DNA of 64,000 nucleotides, from assembly GCF_003855395.1 (NCBI RefSeq), contig NZ_CP034015.1, forward strand, positions 1,498,001 through 1,562,000, written 5' to 3'. The notes under the pieces were generated by a model that saw only the letters and a list, made by a program, of their open reading frames with translations, had not been told where the DNA came from and did not search any database. Below are positions 51,990 through 61,526 of the stretch, one piece after another. The DNA is from Shewanella livingstonensis (GTDB lineage Bacteria; Pseudomonadota; Gammaproteobacteria; Enterobacterales; Shewanellaceae). Made by a program: the position numbers and the translations under genes. Within the stretch, counting starts at the first letter, position 1. Every line of letters begins with the position of its first letter.

Positions 51990-52976
51990 ATGCTGGAACA
52001 ACGTGATAATGTTTTACTTAATTTTATATTTTCAGACACTTGTGATACATATCAACATCTAAGCTGTGTGTTATATCGATATCAAGAATCAGACTATTTA
52101 GCGAGCTTACAAGCGCACTTGCCATACCGTTGCCGGGTTATTTTTAGCGTTGAATGTTTAACGGAGATTGAATCTTGGTTAACCTTAATCTCATCCGATG
52201 CTCATGTCGCAAAGCTTGTTAGACAGAACGATTTATTAGGTTTTGAATTGTCGACTCAAACCGCTAATGATCAATGGATTGCATCATTCCCGCGCAATAT
52301 ATCTGCCGAGGTTGTGCTTATTCAACAACCTTTAGCTCGCTTAAATCAACCAGGTTTACTGGTGATGGATATGGATTCTACTGCCATTGAAATTGAATGT
52401 ATTGATGAGCTTGCTACCATGGCTGGTGTTGGTGAAGAGGTTGCCGCAGTAACAGCAAGCGCCATGCGTGGCGAATTAGATTTTGAGCAATCTTTGAGGC
52501 TGCGAGTGAGCAAACTTGCGGGTGCTGATGCGGCTATTATTGAGCAGTTATGTGATACCTTGCCTTTAATGCCAGGGCTTGAAGTGATGCTAGCTGAGTT
52601 AAAAACCCATCAATGGAAATTGGTTGTTGCTTCCGGTGGTTTTACTCCCTTTGTAGGCCATTTAAAAACATTATTGAATCTGGACGCTGCGTTTGCCAAT
52701 GAACTGGTTATTGTTAATGATAAGCTGACTGGTGAAGTGACTGGCGAAGTGGTAGATGCTCAATATAAAGCGAGAGTGATTGGTCAATGTGCCAAGCAGT
52801 GGGGTATCGCATCAGGTCAGCGAGTGGCTATTGGTGATGGTGCTAATGATATCCTAATGATCCAAGCTGCAGACTTGGGGTTAGCCTTTCATGCCAAACC
52901 AAAATTAATTGCCGCGGCAGATGTATCAATACAAAAGGTCGACTTACGTGCGTTAGTCTTTTGTTTACAGCTCTAA
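51990..52976 (+). CDS. serB: phosphoserine phosphatase
   Basis: Last step of serine biosynthesis. N-terminal ~115-residue regulatory region, then a HAD phosphatase domain: nucleophile Asp127 and acid Asp129 in VMDMDSTA, the Ser/Thr motif VVASGGFTPF near 213-222, Lys in AQYKARV and the metal Asp pair in AIGDGANDILM near 279-289. 328 residues (E. coli 322). AAGAGG (51976-51981) is 8 bases before ATG 51990. Divergent from ytjB. Confidence 0.96.
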   Translation: MLEQRDNVLLNFIFSDTCDTYQHLSCVLYRYQESDYLASLQAHLPYRCRVIFSVECLTEIESWLTLISSDAHVAKLVRQNDLLGFELSTQTANDQWIASFPRNISAEVVLIQQPLARLNQPGLLVMDMDSTAIEIECIDELATMAGVGEEVAAVTASAMRGELDFEQSLRLRVSKLAGADAAIIEQLCDTLPLMPGLEVMLAELKTHQWKLVVASGGFTPFVGHLKTLLNLDAAFANELVIVNDKLTGEVTGEVVDAQYKARVIGQCAKQWGIASGQRVAIGDGANDILMIQAADLGLAFHAKPKLIAAADVSIQKVDLRALVFCLQL

Positions 52977-53082
52977 AAATCCAAGTGAGCTGGCTAACTA
53001 TAGAATTATTACTCTATTCTTATTGTATTTCACGGCAGTAATGTTAGTTTTATAATCAAGATTACTAACATAACTGCTTATT

Positions 53083-53991
53083 TTGACTATAGATATCCTC
53101 CAAGACTCATTGTTTATACCTTATCGTGATGGCCAATTGCATCTACGACATATTCGTCCTCCGTTACCCACTGCATTGGGTATTCCTATTTTGATGCTGC
53201 ACGGTGCTATGTCTAATGGAAGAGTTTTCTATAGCGAAACCGGTCGTGGATTAGGCTGCTTTTTGGCTAAAGCTGGCTTTGATGTTTATGTAATGGATAC
53301 TGCTGGGCGGGGCTTAAGCGAGCCTAGAATTGATCGTGACTTTACCTTGGGACAAGGTGAAGTTATCCGTGAGCAATTGCCATTAGTACAACAATTTATT
53401 CTACAGCGTCATCCTTTGGTTAATAAAGTTCATTGGTGTGCACATTCGTGGGGAGGGGTATTAATGGCCAGTAGTTTGGCTCGCTATCCAGATTTACAAT
53501 CAAGTGTGGCATCGTTATTAACCTTTGGTTCTAAACGTACTATTAAGGTGAGATCACTTAAGAAATGGCTAATGGTCGACTTTTTTTGGAACCGCTTTGC
53601 GCCATTATGTATTGCCAGGCAGGGTTATTTTGATGCCAGTCGATTTCGCGTAGGGATGGATAATGAAAGTCGCGCATCATTACTACAAACCATTGACTGG
53701 GTTAGGGGGGATTGGGTTGATCATGACGATAACTTTCATTATGCCCAAGCTGCATCAACGGCTGTGTGGCCACCAGCATGGTTTATAGCGGGCAAAAACG
53801 ATAATGTATTAGGTAATCCATCGGATGTGCGCGATATGATTGATGAATGTGGTTTTAGCCAGGTTAAGTACACTTTACTCGCCAAAGAAAAGGGTAATTT
53901 ATTAGATTATGACCATGCGGGTATGTTGACTCATCGACAAGCTGAGCAAGATCACTTTGTACAAATTAAACAATGGTACCTGACACTTTAA
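53083..53991 (+). CDS. alpha/beta-hydrolase fold protein of unknown substrate
   Basis: 302-residue single-domain hydrolase. Oxyanion segment LMLHGAMSNGRVF near 37-49. The nucleophile Ser122 is in AHSWGG, where the first Gly of the usual GxSxG is Ala. An acid is likely Asp in GKNDNVLG near 236 and the base His in DYDHAGML near 274. No signal peptide. Start given as TTG 53083, but no ribosome site is visible and the true start is uncertain. Lies between serB and a convergent PilZ gene. Esterase or lipase-like activity is a guess. Confidence 0.75.
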   Translation: MTIDILQDSLFIPYRDGQLHLRHIRPPLPTALGIPILMLHGAMSNGRVFYSETGRGLGCFLAKAGFDVYVMDTAGRGLSEPRIDRDFTLGQGEVIREQLPLVQQFILQRHPLVNKVHWCAHSWGGVLMASSLARYPDLQSSVASLLTFGSKRTIKVRSLKKWLMVDFFWNRFAPLCIARQGYFDASRFRVGMDNESRASLLQTIDWVRGDWVDHDDNFHYAQAASTAVWPPAWFIAGKNDNVLGNPSDVRDMIDECGFSQVKYTLLAKEKGNLLDYDHAGMLTHRQAEQDHFVQIKQWYLTL

Positions 53992-54026
53992 TTCTGCCGA
54001 GTACGTTAAGTTAACTTGATGATTGA

Positions 54027-56411
54027 TTAAGCGGCGGGCATTAAGCTTGGGAAACGAAGTTCAACTTCTGTCGTGATGTCTAGCAATTCACCTGAACCGA
54101 TGATTTTCCATAATTGTTCTTCTAGCTGCTTTGCGCGGTGGTTAGCATGAATGTTGATGTACTCTAGTTCGCGTCGAATATAACTCATATCGGGTTTGTC
54201 AGTTGCTCCTGTGTACACTCTTAGCGCCATAAAGCGACCGACTTTCTTACTGTGAGTGATAAATTCAATTTGTTCCTCTCTTGCAGCCAGTTCAGATTTT
54301 AGTTTACATTGGATCTGCACTGTACCTCGGGGATGGCGAGTGAGCTGTATAAACACTTCAAAAAAGGCCATGTCCTGGGTTGGTTTCATCAATTTTATCG
54401 GGTCAATTATCTGTTGTTTTAACACATTGTTGTCTAGCAATGGTGTTAAATTATATTGCAGTACTTTGTCACTATCTTGGGCAAATAAATGGCTTATCTC
54501 ATCAGTCGTGGTACCAATACCAATATAAGCCATTTGAGCAGCTTTGACTGTTTTTTCAATAAAGTAAGGCACACCCGGTAACTGGCGCATAAACAGATTT
54601 TTCATACCATCAGCCAGTTCTTTTTTCTGGCCTTCATGATCTGATAATTGCTCGAACTTTTGTTTGTTATGTGTGATCAGCTTACTTAAAAACTCTACGC
54701 CTTCATGTGGTGAGTGGCCAATTAAGGCACTTAAATGTAAGGTTAGACCATTCATTCTGCTGCGGATCAATTGATAAGGTAAATGAGATAAATTGGTTTT
54801 TCCTGCCGCAGCCTGAAGACGTGGAAATGATAATGTTACGGCGCCGGGCTCATTAAAATTAGCAGGTTGTTCTAAAGTCAGTTGTAAGCCTCGACTCGAA
54901 ATATCATGGGTAATACCAGTGGCCTGTTTATCACCTTGTTGGATGGTGATTAAGGTTTTAAAAGCGAATCTAGCTTCATGACGTCGCTCACTAAATGGCA
55001 TCGATACTTTTTTAATACTGTGTTGCTTTATCTTTGCTTGAGAAAAAATCTTTAAGCCGTTCACATCGGACTTATCAAACCAGCATTGATAATCCTTACT
55101 CGCTTCTTTGTTTGTTAAATCAATAAGTTGTAAAGTATGGCTAAATTGGGATAATTGTTGTTCGGTCAGTGCTCCATAGCGAGCATCATCACCCGGCAAG
55201 GTAGACGTTTTATAGTTTTTACTATGATCGACAGGCTGCATGACAATTTTAAACACTCGCCAGCTAGCTTTGGTTGATGCAAACCCTAAAAATAGATGAA
55301 TATTTTTGGTCGCTTTTAGCTCCGCTAAGGTTGCAGAGTAGAAATGTAATTTGCCATTGGCATAGTGGTTAAAACTGAATAAGTAACAATGTTCATTATT
55401 ATCAGGATGCTTGATCAATTGGGTTAAGCGTCTAGTGTTAATAAAACTAGGTAGTTGGCTAATTTCATTTTCATCTTGAAAATAATGTTGGGTAGGTTGG
55501 TTGCCTCTACCCAGTAACTCGTAGGTTATCTGTGGTTTACCATCAACAATTGATACAAATAACGGTAAATGAGTTAACAGTGGTAAATAATGACGTTCAT
55601 AACCTAAACCCGTGGCAGTAACAATAACGTCGTTAACATCCACTTTATAACGAAATTTATAACTGCGAATTAGTTTTGATAGCACACTATCTAACGCGTC
55701 TCCGCCGCCAAGCCTTTTTAATCTAAAGATAGCACTATCATCTTTATTCTGAATGTCGACTATTTGATAATCAACGCCTTGCTGCAAATCTTCTACATAA
55801 AATTCATCACCAAGTTCAAGTAGTTTTATTTTTAGCGGTTTGTCTTGGTCCAAATGATGTTTTAATGGCAACTTAATGCGAGCACCGCCAACAGATAAAT
55901 CGAGGGTTACACCATTAATTTCGGTTATTCCTTGCTGAGAAACCATAATCCGAATGCTATAATTCATTCTTTCTTCACAGCGATTAAAGTAGCTGCCAAG
56001 TACTACTCCAGGTACAAGAAATGACTTGCCCTCATTAACGATTTCGGCAGGGACATTTTCTCTTAATTTAACGCGTCGTAATTTATGGGCTTTTATAACC
56101 TGCTCATATACACCAAGGGTATATTTGTTACCGTATAACGGGAGTGCTTGTAATAAGGCAGCCTTTGCGGGATCGTCTAAAAAGTGTTTTTGGTTGGCGA
56201 TGACGACTTCTTCACAGGGTAGCTCGGTTTTATCTCGTAAATCTATAATACGGGTGCACAAAGACGAGATACGGTTTAGCTCCATTTTCAATAGAAAACG
56301 GGTTGAATTAGATTCGTCAACGGTCAACTGTTCGAAAACATCCTGAAAATCAGGTTCCATAAACAGTGGTTTCAGTTGTTCAATTAATGCACTGTGGTTA
56401 TCTAAACTCAT
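54027..56411 (-). CDS. large PilZ-domain protein with two c-di-GMP-binding motifs
   Basis: 794-residue cytoplasmic protein without signal peptide or helices. The first PilZ-like module has RCEER at 144-148 and DLSVGGA near 171-177. The second, roughly residues 475-580, has RRHEARF and DISSRGL, so both copies keep RxxxR and D/NxSxxG, the c-di-GMP ligands. The region between and the C-terminal ~200 residues are not recognised. Single-gene unit, convergent with the hydrolase and divergent from radA. Probably a c-di-GMP effector; output unknown. Confidence 0.85.
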   Translation of the reverse strand: MSLDNHSALIEQLKPLFMEPDFQDVFEQLTVDESNSTRFLLKMELNRISSLCTRIIDLRDKTELPCEEVVIANQKHFLDDPAKAALLQALPLYGNKYTLGVYEQVIKAHKLRRVKLRENVPAEIVNEGKSFLVPGVVLGSYFNRCEERMNYSIRIMVSQQGITEINGVTLDLSVGGARIKLPLKHHLDQDKPLKIKLLELGDEFYVEDLQQGVDYQIVDIQNKDDSAIFRLKRLGGGDALDSVLSKLIRSYKFRYKVDVNDVIVTATGLGYERHYLPLLTHLPLFVSIVDGKPQITYELLGRGNQPTQHYFQDENEISQLPSFINTRRLTQLIKHPDNNEHCYLFSFNHYANGKLHFYSATLAELKATKNIHLFLGFASTKASWRVFKIVMQPVDHSKNYKTSTLPGDDARYGALTEQQLSQFSHTLQLIDLTNKEASKDYQCWFDKSDVNGLKIFSQAKIKQHSIKKVSMPFSERRHEARFAFKTLITIQQGDKQATGITHDISSRGLQLTLEQPANFNEPGAVTLSFPRLQAAAGKTNLSHLPYQLIRSRMNGLTLHLSALIGHSPHEGVEFLSKLITHNKQKFEQLSDHEGQKKELADGMKNLFMRQLPGVPYFIEKTVKAAQMAYIGIGTTTDEISHLFAQDSDKVLQYNLTPLLDNNVLKQQIIDPIKLMKPTQDMAFFEVFIQLTRHPRGTVQIQCKLKSELAAREEQIEFITHSKKVGRFMALRVYTGATDKPDMSYIRRELEYINIHANHRAKQLEEQLWKIIGSGELLDITTEVELRFPSLMPAA

Positions 56412-56845
56412 TATTATATCGTTTTAATTGTTTGTTGTGAGTCAGGCTAATGGTTTATCGGCAAAATAGTGCTGATCTTTATAATAATATACACTTCAAT
56501 CTTGTTCTATATCTATGTCGAAATGATATTGTTATCCATTGCTGTGTAATTAAGATTAACATAGCGTGTCAAAGGGGTCGCGGTATTGATTTAACGTTTC
56601 GGTTCACTATTGATTGTTCTAGTACAGTTTATTTGCATATCGTTGTTGACATGGAGTGTGGACAAGATTTTAACCGTTGGCAAGACATCATGGTTATTAT
56701 TGTATTTCTGAGTGGTTTAAACCGTCATTTTGGCATTCATTGATGGTTTATTTGGCGAGTAACGCTAAAGTATTAACGATGATTTTTTATTGGTCCTCAG
56801 ACCACATAATATCAATCTTATTATATTAATTGATTTATTTATAGC
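56412..56845. other. non-coding stretch upstream of radA
   Basis: About 430 AT-rich bases between divergent genes. A 97-codon open frame at 56450-56743 has no ribosome site and an unnatural composition. No RNA gene or repeat seen. Confidence 0.45.
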
Positions 56846-56857
56846 ATGGGAATTAAT

Positions 56858-58237
56858 ATGGCAAAAGCTCCAAAAATGGCATTTGTTTGTGACGACTGCG
56901 GCCTAGATTATCCTCGTTGGCAGGGACAGTGTCGTTGTGGTGCGTGGAACTCTTTAGTGGAAATGAAATTATCCGCCACAAAGAGTTCAACTTCGCGTTC
57001 ATCTGTATTGGGATATGCTGGCGCTGTAGGCGGTGGCTCGAAAAAACTCAGTGAAGTTGAGTCACAAGATGCCGAAAAAAGACTGACTGAAATTGGTGAA
57101 TTAGATAGGGTGCTCAGTGGTGGTTTGACGACGGGATCGGTTAATATTATTTCTGGCGATCCAGGTGCAGGTAAAACAACTTTACTCTCTGATTTAGTTG
57201 CCCGTATGTCACAGTCTATGGCGTCATTATACTGTACTGCAGAAGAGTCATTATCGCAGTTTAAAAACCGAGTGAACCGTTTAAAGCTTAATTACAATGA
57301 AGATAATTTGTATCTACTGTCTGAAACCAGCGTAGAGGCGATTATTGAGGAGCTAGACGCTAAGCAAATCAAGTTTGCCGTGATTGATTCTATTCAAGCT
57401 GTAGTGACCGATGCTGCCAATGGTAGCCCGGGTTCCCCTTCACAAGTTAAAACCGCGGCGCAGGCATTTACTCAATACTGTAAAAAAAATAATGTCACCA
57501 TGTTTATTATTGCTCATGTGAATAAGAATAACGAAATCGCCGGTCCGCAAACCTTAGTACACATCGTTGATTCGTTGTTACATATTGACACTAATGATGG
57601 CCAAATTAGGACTTTACGCGCCAATAAAAACCGTTTTGGTGATGTGGATACAGTAGGCATATTCCGCATGAGTGAACGCGGTATGCTTAGCGTTGATAAT
57701 CCAAGTGAAATATTTTTATCGGGTTCCACCACTGAGTCCCCTGGTTCGACGATTACCTGTATTCGTAAAGGTAACCGTAATTTACTGCTAGAAATACAAT
57801 GTTTAACCACAGAAACTGAGTCTGAATTTCCGCAACGTGTGTGTGTAGGGTTAAACATGAACCGAATTAAAATGTTAACCGGGATTTTACGCAAACACAC
57901 TAAAACCAAAATATTCCATGACACGTTTTTTAATATTGTCGGTGGTTTAAAAATTGATGAGTCAGAAACCTGCATCGATTTAGCGCTTGTTACGGCATTA
58001 CTGAGTAGTTTAAATGACTTTGTTGTGCCAAGAACCACTTGTATCATGGGTGAGTTGAGCTTGAACGGCGATGTGCGCCCAATTGATAGCGGTGTGCCGA
58101 GGGTGAAGGAAGCCGCGCAGCATGGTTTTACTGAGATTTTTATTCCATTTCGTAATTACCATAAAACCATGGAAGGGCTTGGAGCGAAAATCATTCCAGT
58201 TAAAACTATCCATGAGTTACTTGAGCTGATTAATTAA
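56858..58237 (+). CDS. radA: DNA repair protein RadA (RecA-like branch-migration ATPase)
   Basis: Processes recombination intermediates. N-terminal zinc finger CDDC (11-14) and a second pair CRC (25-27), which is CxC rather than the usual CxxC. RecA-like core with Walker A SGDPGAGKTTL near 99-109, Walker B FAVIDSIQ and the RadA-specific KNRFG motif in ANKNRFGDVDTVG. A C-terminal Lon-like domain has GGLKIDESETCIDLAL and MGELSLNGDVRPI. 459 residues (E. coli 460). ATG 56858 aligns with E. coli MAKAPK; GGGA lies upstream. Near serB, as in E. coli, but with two genes inserted. Confidence 0.93.
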   Translation: MAKAPKMAFVCDDCGLDYPRWQGQCRCGAWNSLVEMKLSATKSSTSRSSVLGYAGAVGGGSKKLSEVESQDAEKRLTEIGELDRVLSGGLTTGSVNIISGDPGAGKTTLLSDLVARMSQSMASLYCTAEESLSQFKNRVNRLKLNYNEDNLYLLSETSVEAIIEELDAKQIKFAVIDSIQAVVTDAANGSPGSPSQVKTAAQAFTQYCKKNNVTMFIIAHVNKNNEIAGPQTLVHIVDSLLHIDTNDGQIRTLRANKNRFGDVDTVGIFRMSERGMLSVDNPSEIFLSGSTTESPGSTITCIRKGNRNLLLEIQCLTTETESEFPQRVCVGLNMNRIKMLTGILRKHTKTKIFHDTFFNIVGGLKIDESETCIDLALVTALLSSLNDFVVPRTTCIMGELSLNGDVRPIDSGVPRVKEAAQHGFTEIFIPFRNYHKTMEGLGAKIIPVKTIHELLELIN

Positions 58238-58267
58238 TGCCGCTTGATAAGCTTATATTTTGAATGT

Positions 58268-58297
58268 AAAAGGGTAAGTCATTGACTTACCCTTTTT
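58268..58297. terminator. bidirectional terminator between radA and the small PilZ gene
   Basis: AAAAGGGTAAGTCA pairs with TGACTTACCCTTTT, with A and T tracts on the two sides. Confidence 0.92.
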
Positions 58298-58323
58298 TAT
58301 ATTCGAACGTTTATCTAGACAGC

Positions 58324-58689
58324 TTAAGGTATTGGTGTGGTTAAAGAGGTTAACTCACGATCTAATAATTCAGCATCACCCATATTTAGTTCAATAATCC
58401 GTCGTAGATGAGTAATGCTGTCAACATCAATATGAGTACATTTTAGGCCAAGATGTTCGGGTGTTTTATGCACAATTTCCGCTTCCATTTTTAGTTCTAC
58501 ATCAGAGTCGGGTAGCACGAACTCTAAGCGTAAAATAGTATTGAGCTGGCCGGTATATCCAGTAGGCAGCTCTACCAAGGCGCCATTGAGACTTAAATCT
58601 AAAATTTTAGTGCGCCAAGTTTGTTCTGTTTGCGCTAGATGAGCACTGGCTGCAAATAAAATACGAGAAAATTTACGTCTGTCGTCCAT
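58324..58689 (-). CDS. single-domain PilZ protein
   Basis: 121 residues, essentially one PilZ barrel. RRKFSR at residues 4-9 supplies the RxxxR arginines and DLSLNGALVELP near 32-43 the DxSxxG motif, so c-di-GMP binding is likely. The C-terminal helix is at about 85-110. ATG 58689. Convergent with radA, followed on its strand upstream by the yjiH-like gene. Comparable small PilZ proteins act as adaptors; partner unknown. Confidence 0.88.
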   Translation of the reverse strand: MDDRRKFSRILFAASAHLAQTEQTWRTKILDLSLNGALVELPTGYTGQLNTILRLEFVLPDSDVELKMEAEIVHKTPEHLGLKCTHIDVDSITHLRRIIELNMGDAELLDRELTSLTTPIP

Positions 58690-58786
58690 GGTTCACCCTT
58701 AGTCATCAATATTGCAATGACACATAGCCAATGCTTATTGCTTAAGCATACTTGATTTATCTCGGTTACGCAGAGAATATTTAGCA

Positions 58787-58812
58787 TGAAAAAGGAGCGC
58801 TATGCGCTCCTT
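58787..58812 (-). terminator. terminator of the YjiH-family gene
   Basis: AAGGAGCGC, loop TAT, GCGCTCCTT; the A tract on its left is a T tract on the minus strand. Confidence 0.88.
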
Positions 58813-58845
58813 GGTTGGTATTGATATGTAATGGACTACTATTAA

Positions 58846-60198
58846 TTAAATCAGTAAATGGCCCATTAATGCAATGATAGGTAGCGTTACGAGTGTGCGC
58901 AGGATAAAGATGACGAACAGCTCAAAAAAGTTAACCGGGATTTTACTACCAATCAAAAGAGCACCGACTTCACTCATATAAATAAGTTGAGTTACCGATA
59001 ATGCTGCAATCACAAACCGAGTTAAGTCTGACTCAATAGAGCTAGCTAAAATGGACGGAATAAACATATCAGCAAATCCTACCACAATTGTTTTTGAGGC
59101 AGCTGTGGCTTCAGGGATATGCAGTAGCTCCAATAGTGGGATAAATGGCATGCCTAAATAATTAAAAATAGGCGTATGTTCGGCGAGTATTAATGCGACG
59201 GTACCGATAGCCATAACAACAGGGATCACCCCAAATATCATATCAACAACGTTTTTAATTCCTTCAGTGAGAACATGTTTAACTCCACCTGCAGAAGAGG
59301 CCCGTTGCATTGCTTGTTCAAATCCCCACGAAAATACACCGTGATTGGCTGGGATTGTTTCGTCATCTTCATGGCGAGGTGTGTTGTCGATATACAGATC
59401 TTTTTTCCATGAGAGCGGAGGTAATTTCGGTACTATGATGGCGGCAACAAAACCAGCTAAACACACTGTAAGGTAAAATGGCACAAACAGATGTTCAAGC
59501 TTAACTTGTGAAATGACTACGAGGCTAAAGGTTATCGACACCGCAGAGAAGGTTGTACCAATAACGGCCGCTTCACGTGCAGTATAGAAACGGGTTTCGT
59601 ATTGTTTGGTGGTCATTAAAATCCCCACACTACCGTCACCTAACCAAGATGCCATACAGTCAATGGCGCTGCGTCCTGGTAAGTTGAATATTGGCCGCAT
59701 GACTTTGGTTAATAAGGTGCCAAAAAACTCCAATAAACCAAAATTAAGTAATAGCGGTAATAGCATGCCCGCAAAAATGAATACTGAAAAGAGTACTGGT
59801 ACTAAGTCATTAAGCACTAAGCCACCGGTTGCCGATGAAATAATTGCATCTGGCCCCATTTGCAAATAAACCATGACAATAAAGATTGCACCTAATATCC
59901 GCACAGCCAACCAAAATAAATTTACTTTCAGCAAGGTACGTAAAAAAGTGCTTTTACGCACCAATTTAGGATTGATTAGTTGAGTGAGCAATGAGGCAAG
60001 TGCCATTAATACAACGATACAAGTAACGATAAGCTGAATCGAACTGCCCATTTGGCTCTGCAATGCTTTTGAAATGATTGCAATGGGAATGGTGATCGAA
60101 CCATCGACAGTAATTGGCGTCATAAATAGCAACAAGCCAATCAGTGACGGAATAATAAAGGTAAGAATTGTCTTAATGTTATATTTTTTTTGTGTCAC
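58846..60198 (-). CDS. YjiH-family membrane protein with nucleoside-recognition (Gate) domains
   Basis: 450-residue polytopic inner-membrane protein with about 10-11 hydrophobic segments. Pfam Gate-like blocks are NFGLLEFFGTLLTKVMRPIFNLPGRSAIDCMASWLGDGSVG and, in the second half, GIKNVVDMIFGVIPVVMAIGTVAL. Close to E. coli YjiH; a transporter-like role is inferred, substrate unknown. Start is GTG 60198 (MTQKKYN) with AAGGTG 9 bases upstream. Not adjacent to the deo genes but the same fold class as NupC gates. Confidence 0.82.
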   Translation of the reverse strand: MTQKKYNIKTILTFIIPSLIGLLLFMTPITVDGSITIPIAIISKALQSQMGSSIQLIVTCIVVLMALASLLTQLINPKLVRKSTFLRTLLKVNLFWLAVRILGAIFIVMVYLQMGPDAIISSATGGLVLNDLVPVLFSVFIFAGMLLPLLLNFGLLEFFGTLLTKVMRPIFNLPGRSAIDCMASWLGDGSVGILMTTKQYETRFYTAREAAVIGTTFSAVSITFSLVVISQVKLEHLFVPFYLTVCLAGFVAAIIVPKLPPLSWKKDLYIDNTPRHEDDETIPANHGVFSWGFEQAMQRASSAGGVKHVLTEGIKNVVDMIFGVIPVVMAIGTVALILAEHTPIFNYLGMPFIPLLELLHIPEATAASKTIVVGFADMFIPSILASSIESDLTRFVIAALSVTQLIYMSEVGALLIGSKIPVNFFELFVIFILRTLVTLPIIALMGHLLI

Positions 60199-60578
60199 GT
60201 TAAATACACCTTACGTATGTGCTTTAAGTTGGCCAGCTTTGCTATCCAACTGTTTGTTATGGACAGAGGTTGAATGTCCATTCAGTTGTGTTTTTTGGGT
60301 AGGCAAGGTTACCCCCTTACGTGCAGTATGTAAAATGATAACGTAACCGAATAGATATTAGTTAAATGTGAGTAGATATCTACTTTGAGGAGAGACCAAA
60401 ATACATAATTAAAAGCTAATGTAATCATTTGGTTAACTTTTTGCTACTGAGGCGCTTTGGCTTTGGTTTTATGGGCTTTGTCGCCGTAGCTATGCCATTA
60501 ATGAACTGGGTTATTGTCATGAATGTTGTCATGGTTATGGCCTATTCATTAATGGCTCTTGGGTGGTTTTTAGCATTA
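60199..60578. other. non-coding stretch between the YjiH-family gene and ubiV
   Basis: About 380 bases. A short hydrophobic open frame (60429-60623) starts at TTG without a ribosome site and runs into ubiV on the other strand; not called. No RNA or repeat seen. Confidence 0.45.
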
Positions 60579-61517
60579 TTACGTGAGTATATCGGGCTCA
60601 TGGTAATAGTCCATACCCGGTAATCCTAACCAATATCCATTGCAATGATGATTGATTATTGCGGCATGTTTATTGTCGTGAAACTGTTTTTTTAACAGTT
60701 CGTTAATATTAGCCGGCTTATTTCTTACTTGTTGTAATACATTGGCTAGATCTGAACCCAAGGCTATATCGGTTAATTTGTTGGGGGATATGCGCCAATA
60801 ATCAACGCCCATATTGATCATTTGTGGTATTTGATTAATCAGGTTTACCTGTGCCGCTGATTGAGTTTGAATGCCATTTAAGCGTAATAACGGCTGCGAC
60901 TCCTGAGTTTGAACTAATAGGCCTTTGTTGTGGCGTAGACAAATTGTTTGGCATCTGTCTTTAGGGAGCTGGTAATGTTTAGCGGTAAAACACCGTGCCG
61001 AGTGGGCTAATGGCATATAGCCGTGGCCGAGGACTTCTATTTCAAACTGGGGTTTATTGTCCTGATTGATAACGGTAGTTAACCACTGTTGTGATAACTC
61101 ACAAGGCATGACAAAACGGAACATACCTTTTTGATGCAACAAATCAAGGCTGGTCCGATTATAATTATTGATTGTTGGCCCACACACAAAGGGAACTTTT
61201 TCCTGGTGCGCATAATGTACCGCAGCCATATCATTAGCTTCAATACTAAAATCGCCATTTTCAATAGCCCGTTTTAGCTCATTGAGTTCAGATTGCGCCT
61301 CTATTAAAGCCATGGTTGATAACACCACGTGTTTGCCATGAGATTTGAGCATATTGGCGAGTTCTAGATAGTCGTTAAACTTCAGTTCGCGACGACGACT
61401 GCACACGGTTTCACCTAAATAAACGGTATCGATGTTACTCAATGCTACTTGTTGATAAAAGTGCTCAATGTCAGGTTTTGACCAGCAGTAACTCATTGGA
61501 GCGAGTGATATTTTCAT
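60579..61517 (-). CDS. ubiV: UbiV, oxygen-independent ubiquinone hydroxylation subunit
   Basis: Peptidase U32-family protein forming the UbiUV heterodimer that hydroxylates ubiquinone precursors without O2. Cysteines Cys39 (TVCSRRREL), Cys176 (ARCFTAKH), Cys189 and Cys193 (RCQTIC) match the 4Fe-4S ligand pattern of E. coli UbiV. 312 residues (E. coli 292). ATG 61517 has AAGG 7 bases upstream, 9 bases after the ubiU stop, so ubiU-ubiV is an operon. Confidence 0.94.
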   Translation of the reverse strand: MKISLAPMSYCWSKPDIEHFYQQVALSNIDTVYLGETVCSRRRELKFNDYLELANMLKSHGKHVVLSTMALIEAQSELNELKRAIENGDFSIEANDMAAVHYAHQEKVPFVCGPTINNYNRTSLDLLHQKGMFRFVMPCELSQQWLTTVINQDNKPQFEIEVLGHGYMPLAHSARCFTAKHYQLPKDRCQTICLRHNKGLLVQTQESQPLLRLNGIQTQSAAQVNLINQIPQMINMGVDYWRISPNKLTDIALGSDLANVLQQVRNKPANINELLKKQFHDNKHAAIINHHCNGYWLGLPGMDYYHEPDILT

Positions 61518-61526
61518 TGTGTAACC

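Noticed and set aside
56450..56743. 97-codon open frame upstream of radA
   Set aside because: No ribosome site, no recognisable domain and odd Cys/Ile/His-rich composition; probably non-coding.
60429..60623. 64-codon hydrophobic open frame on the plus strand
   Set aside because: Starts at TTG without a ribosome site and overlaps the 3' end of ubiV; hydrophobic character can arise by chance in T-rich sequence.
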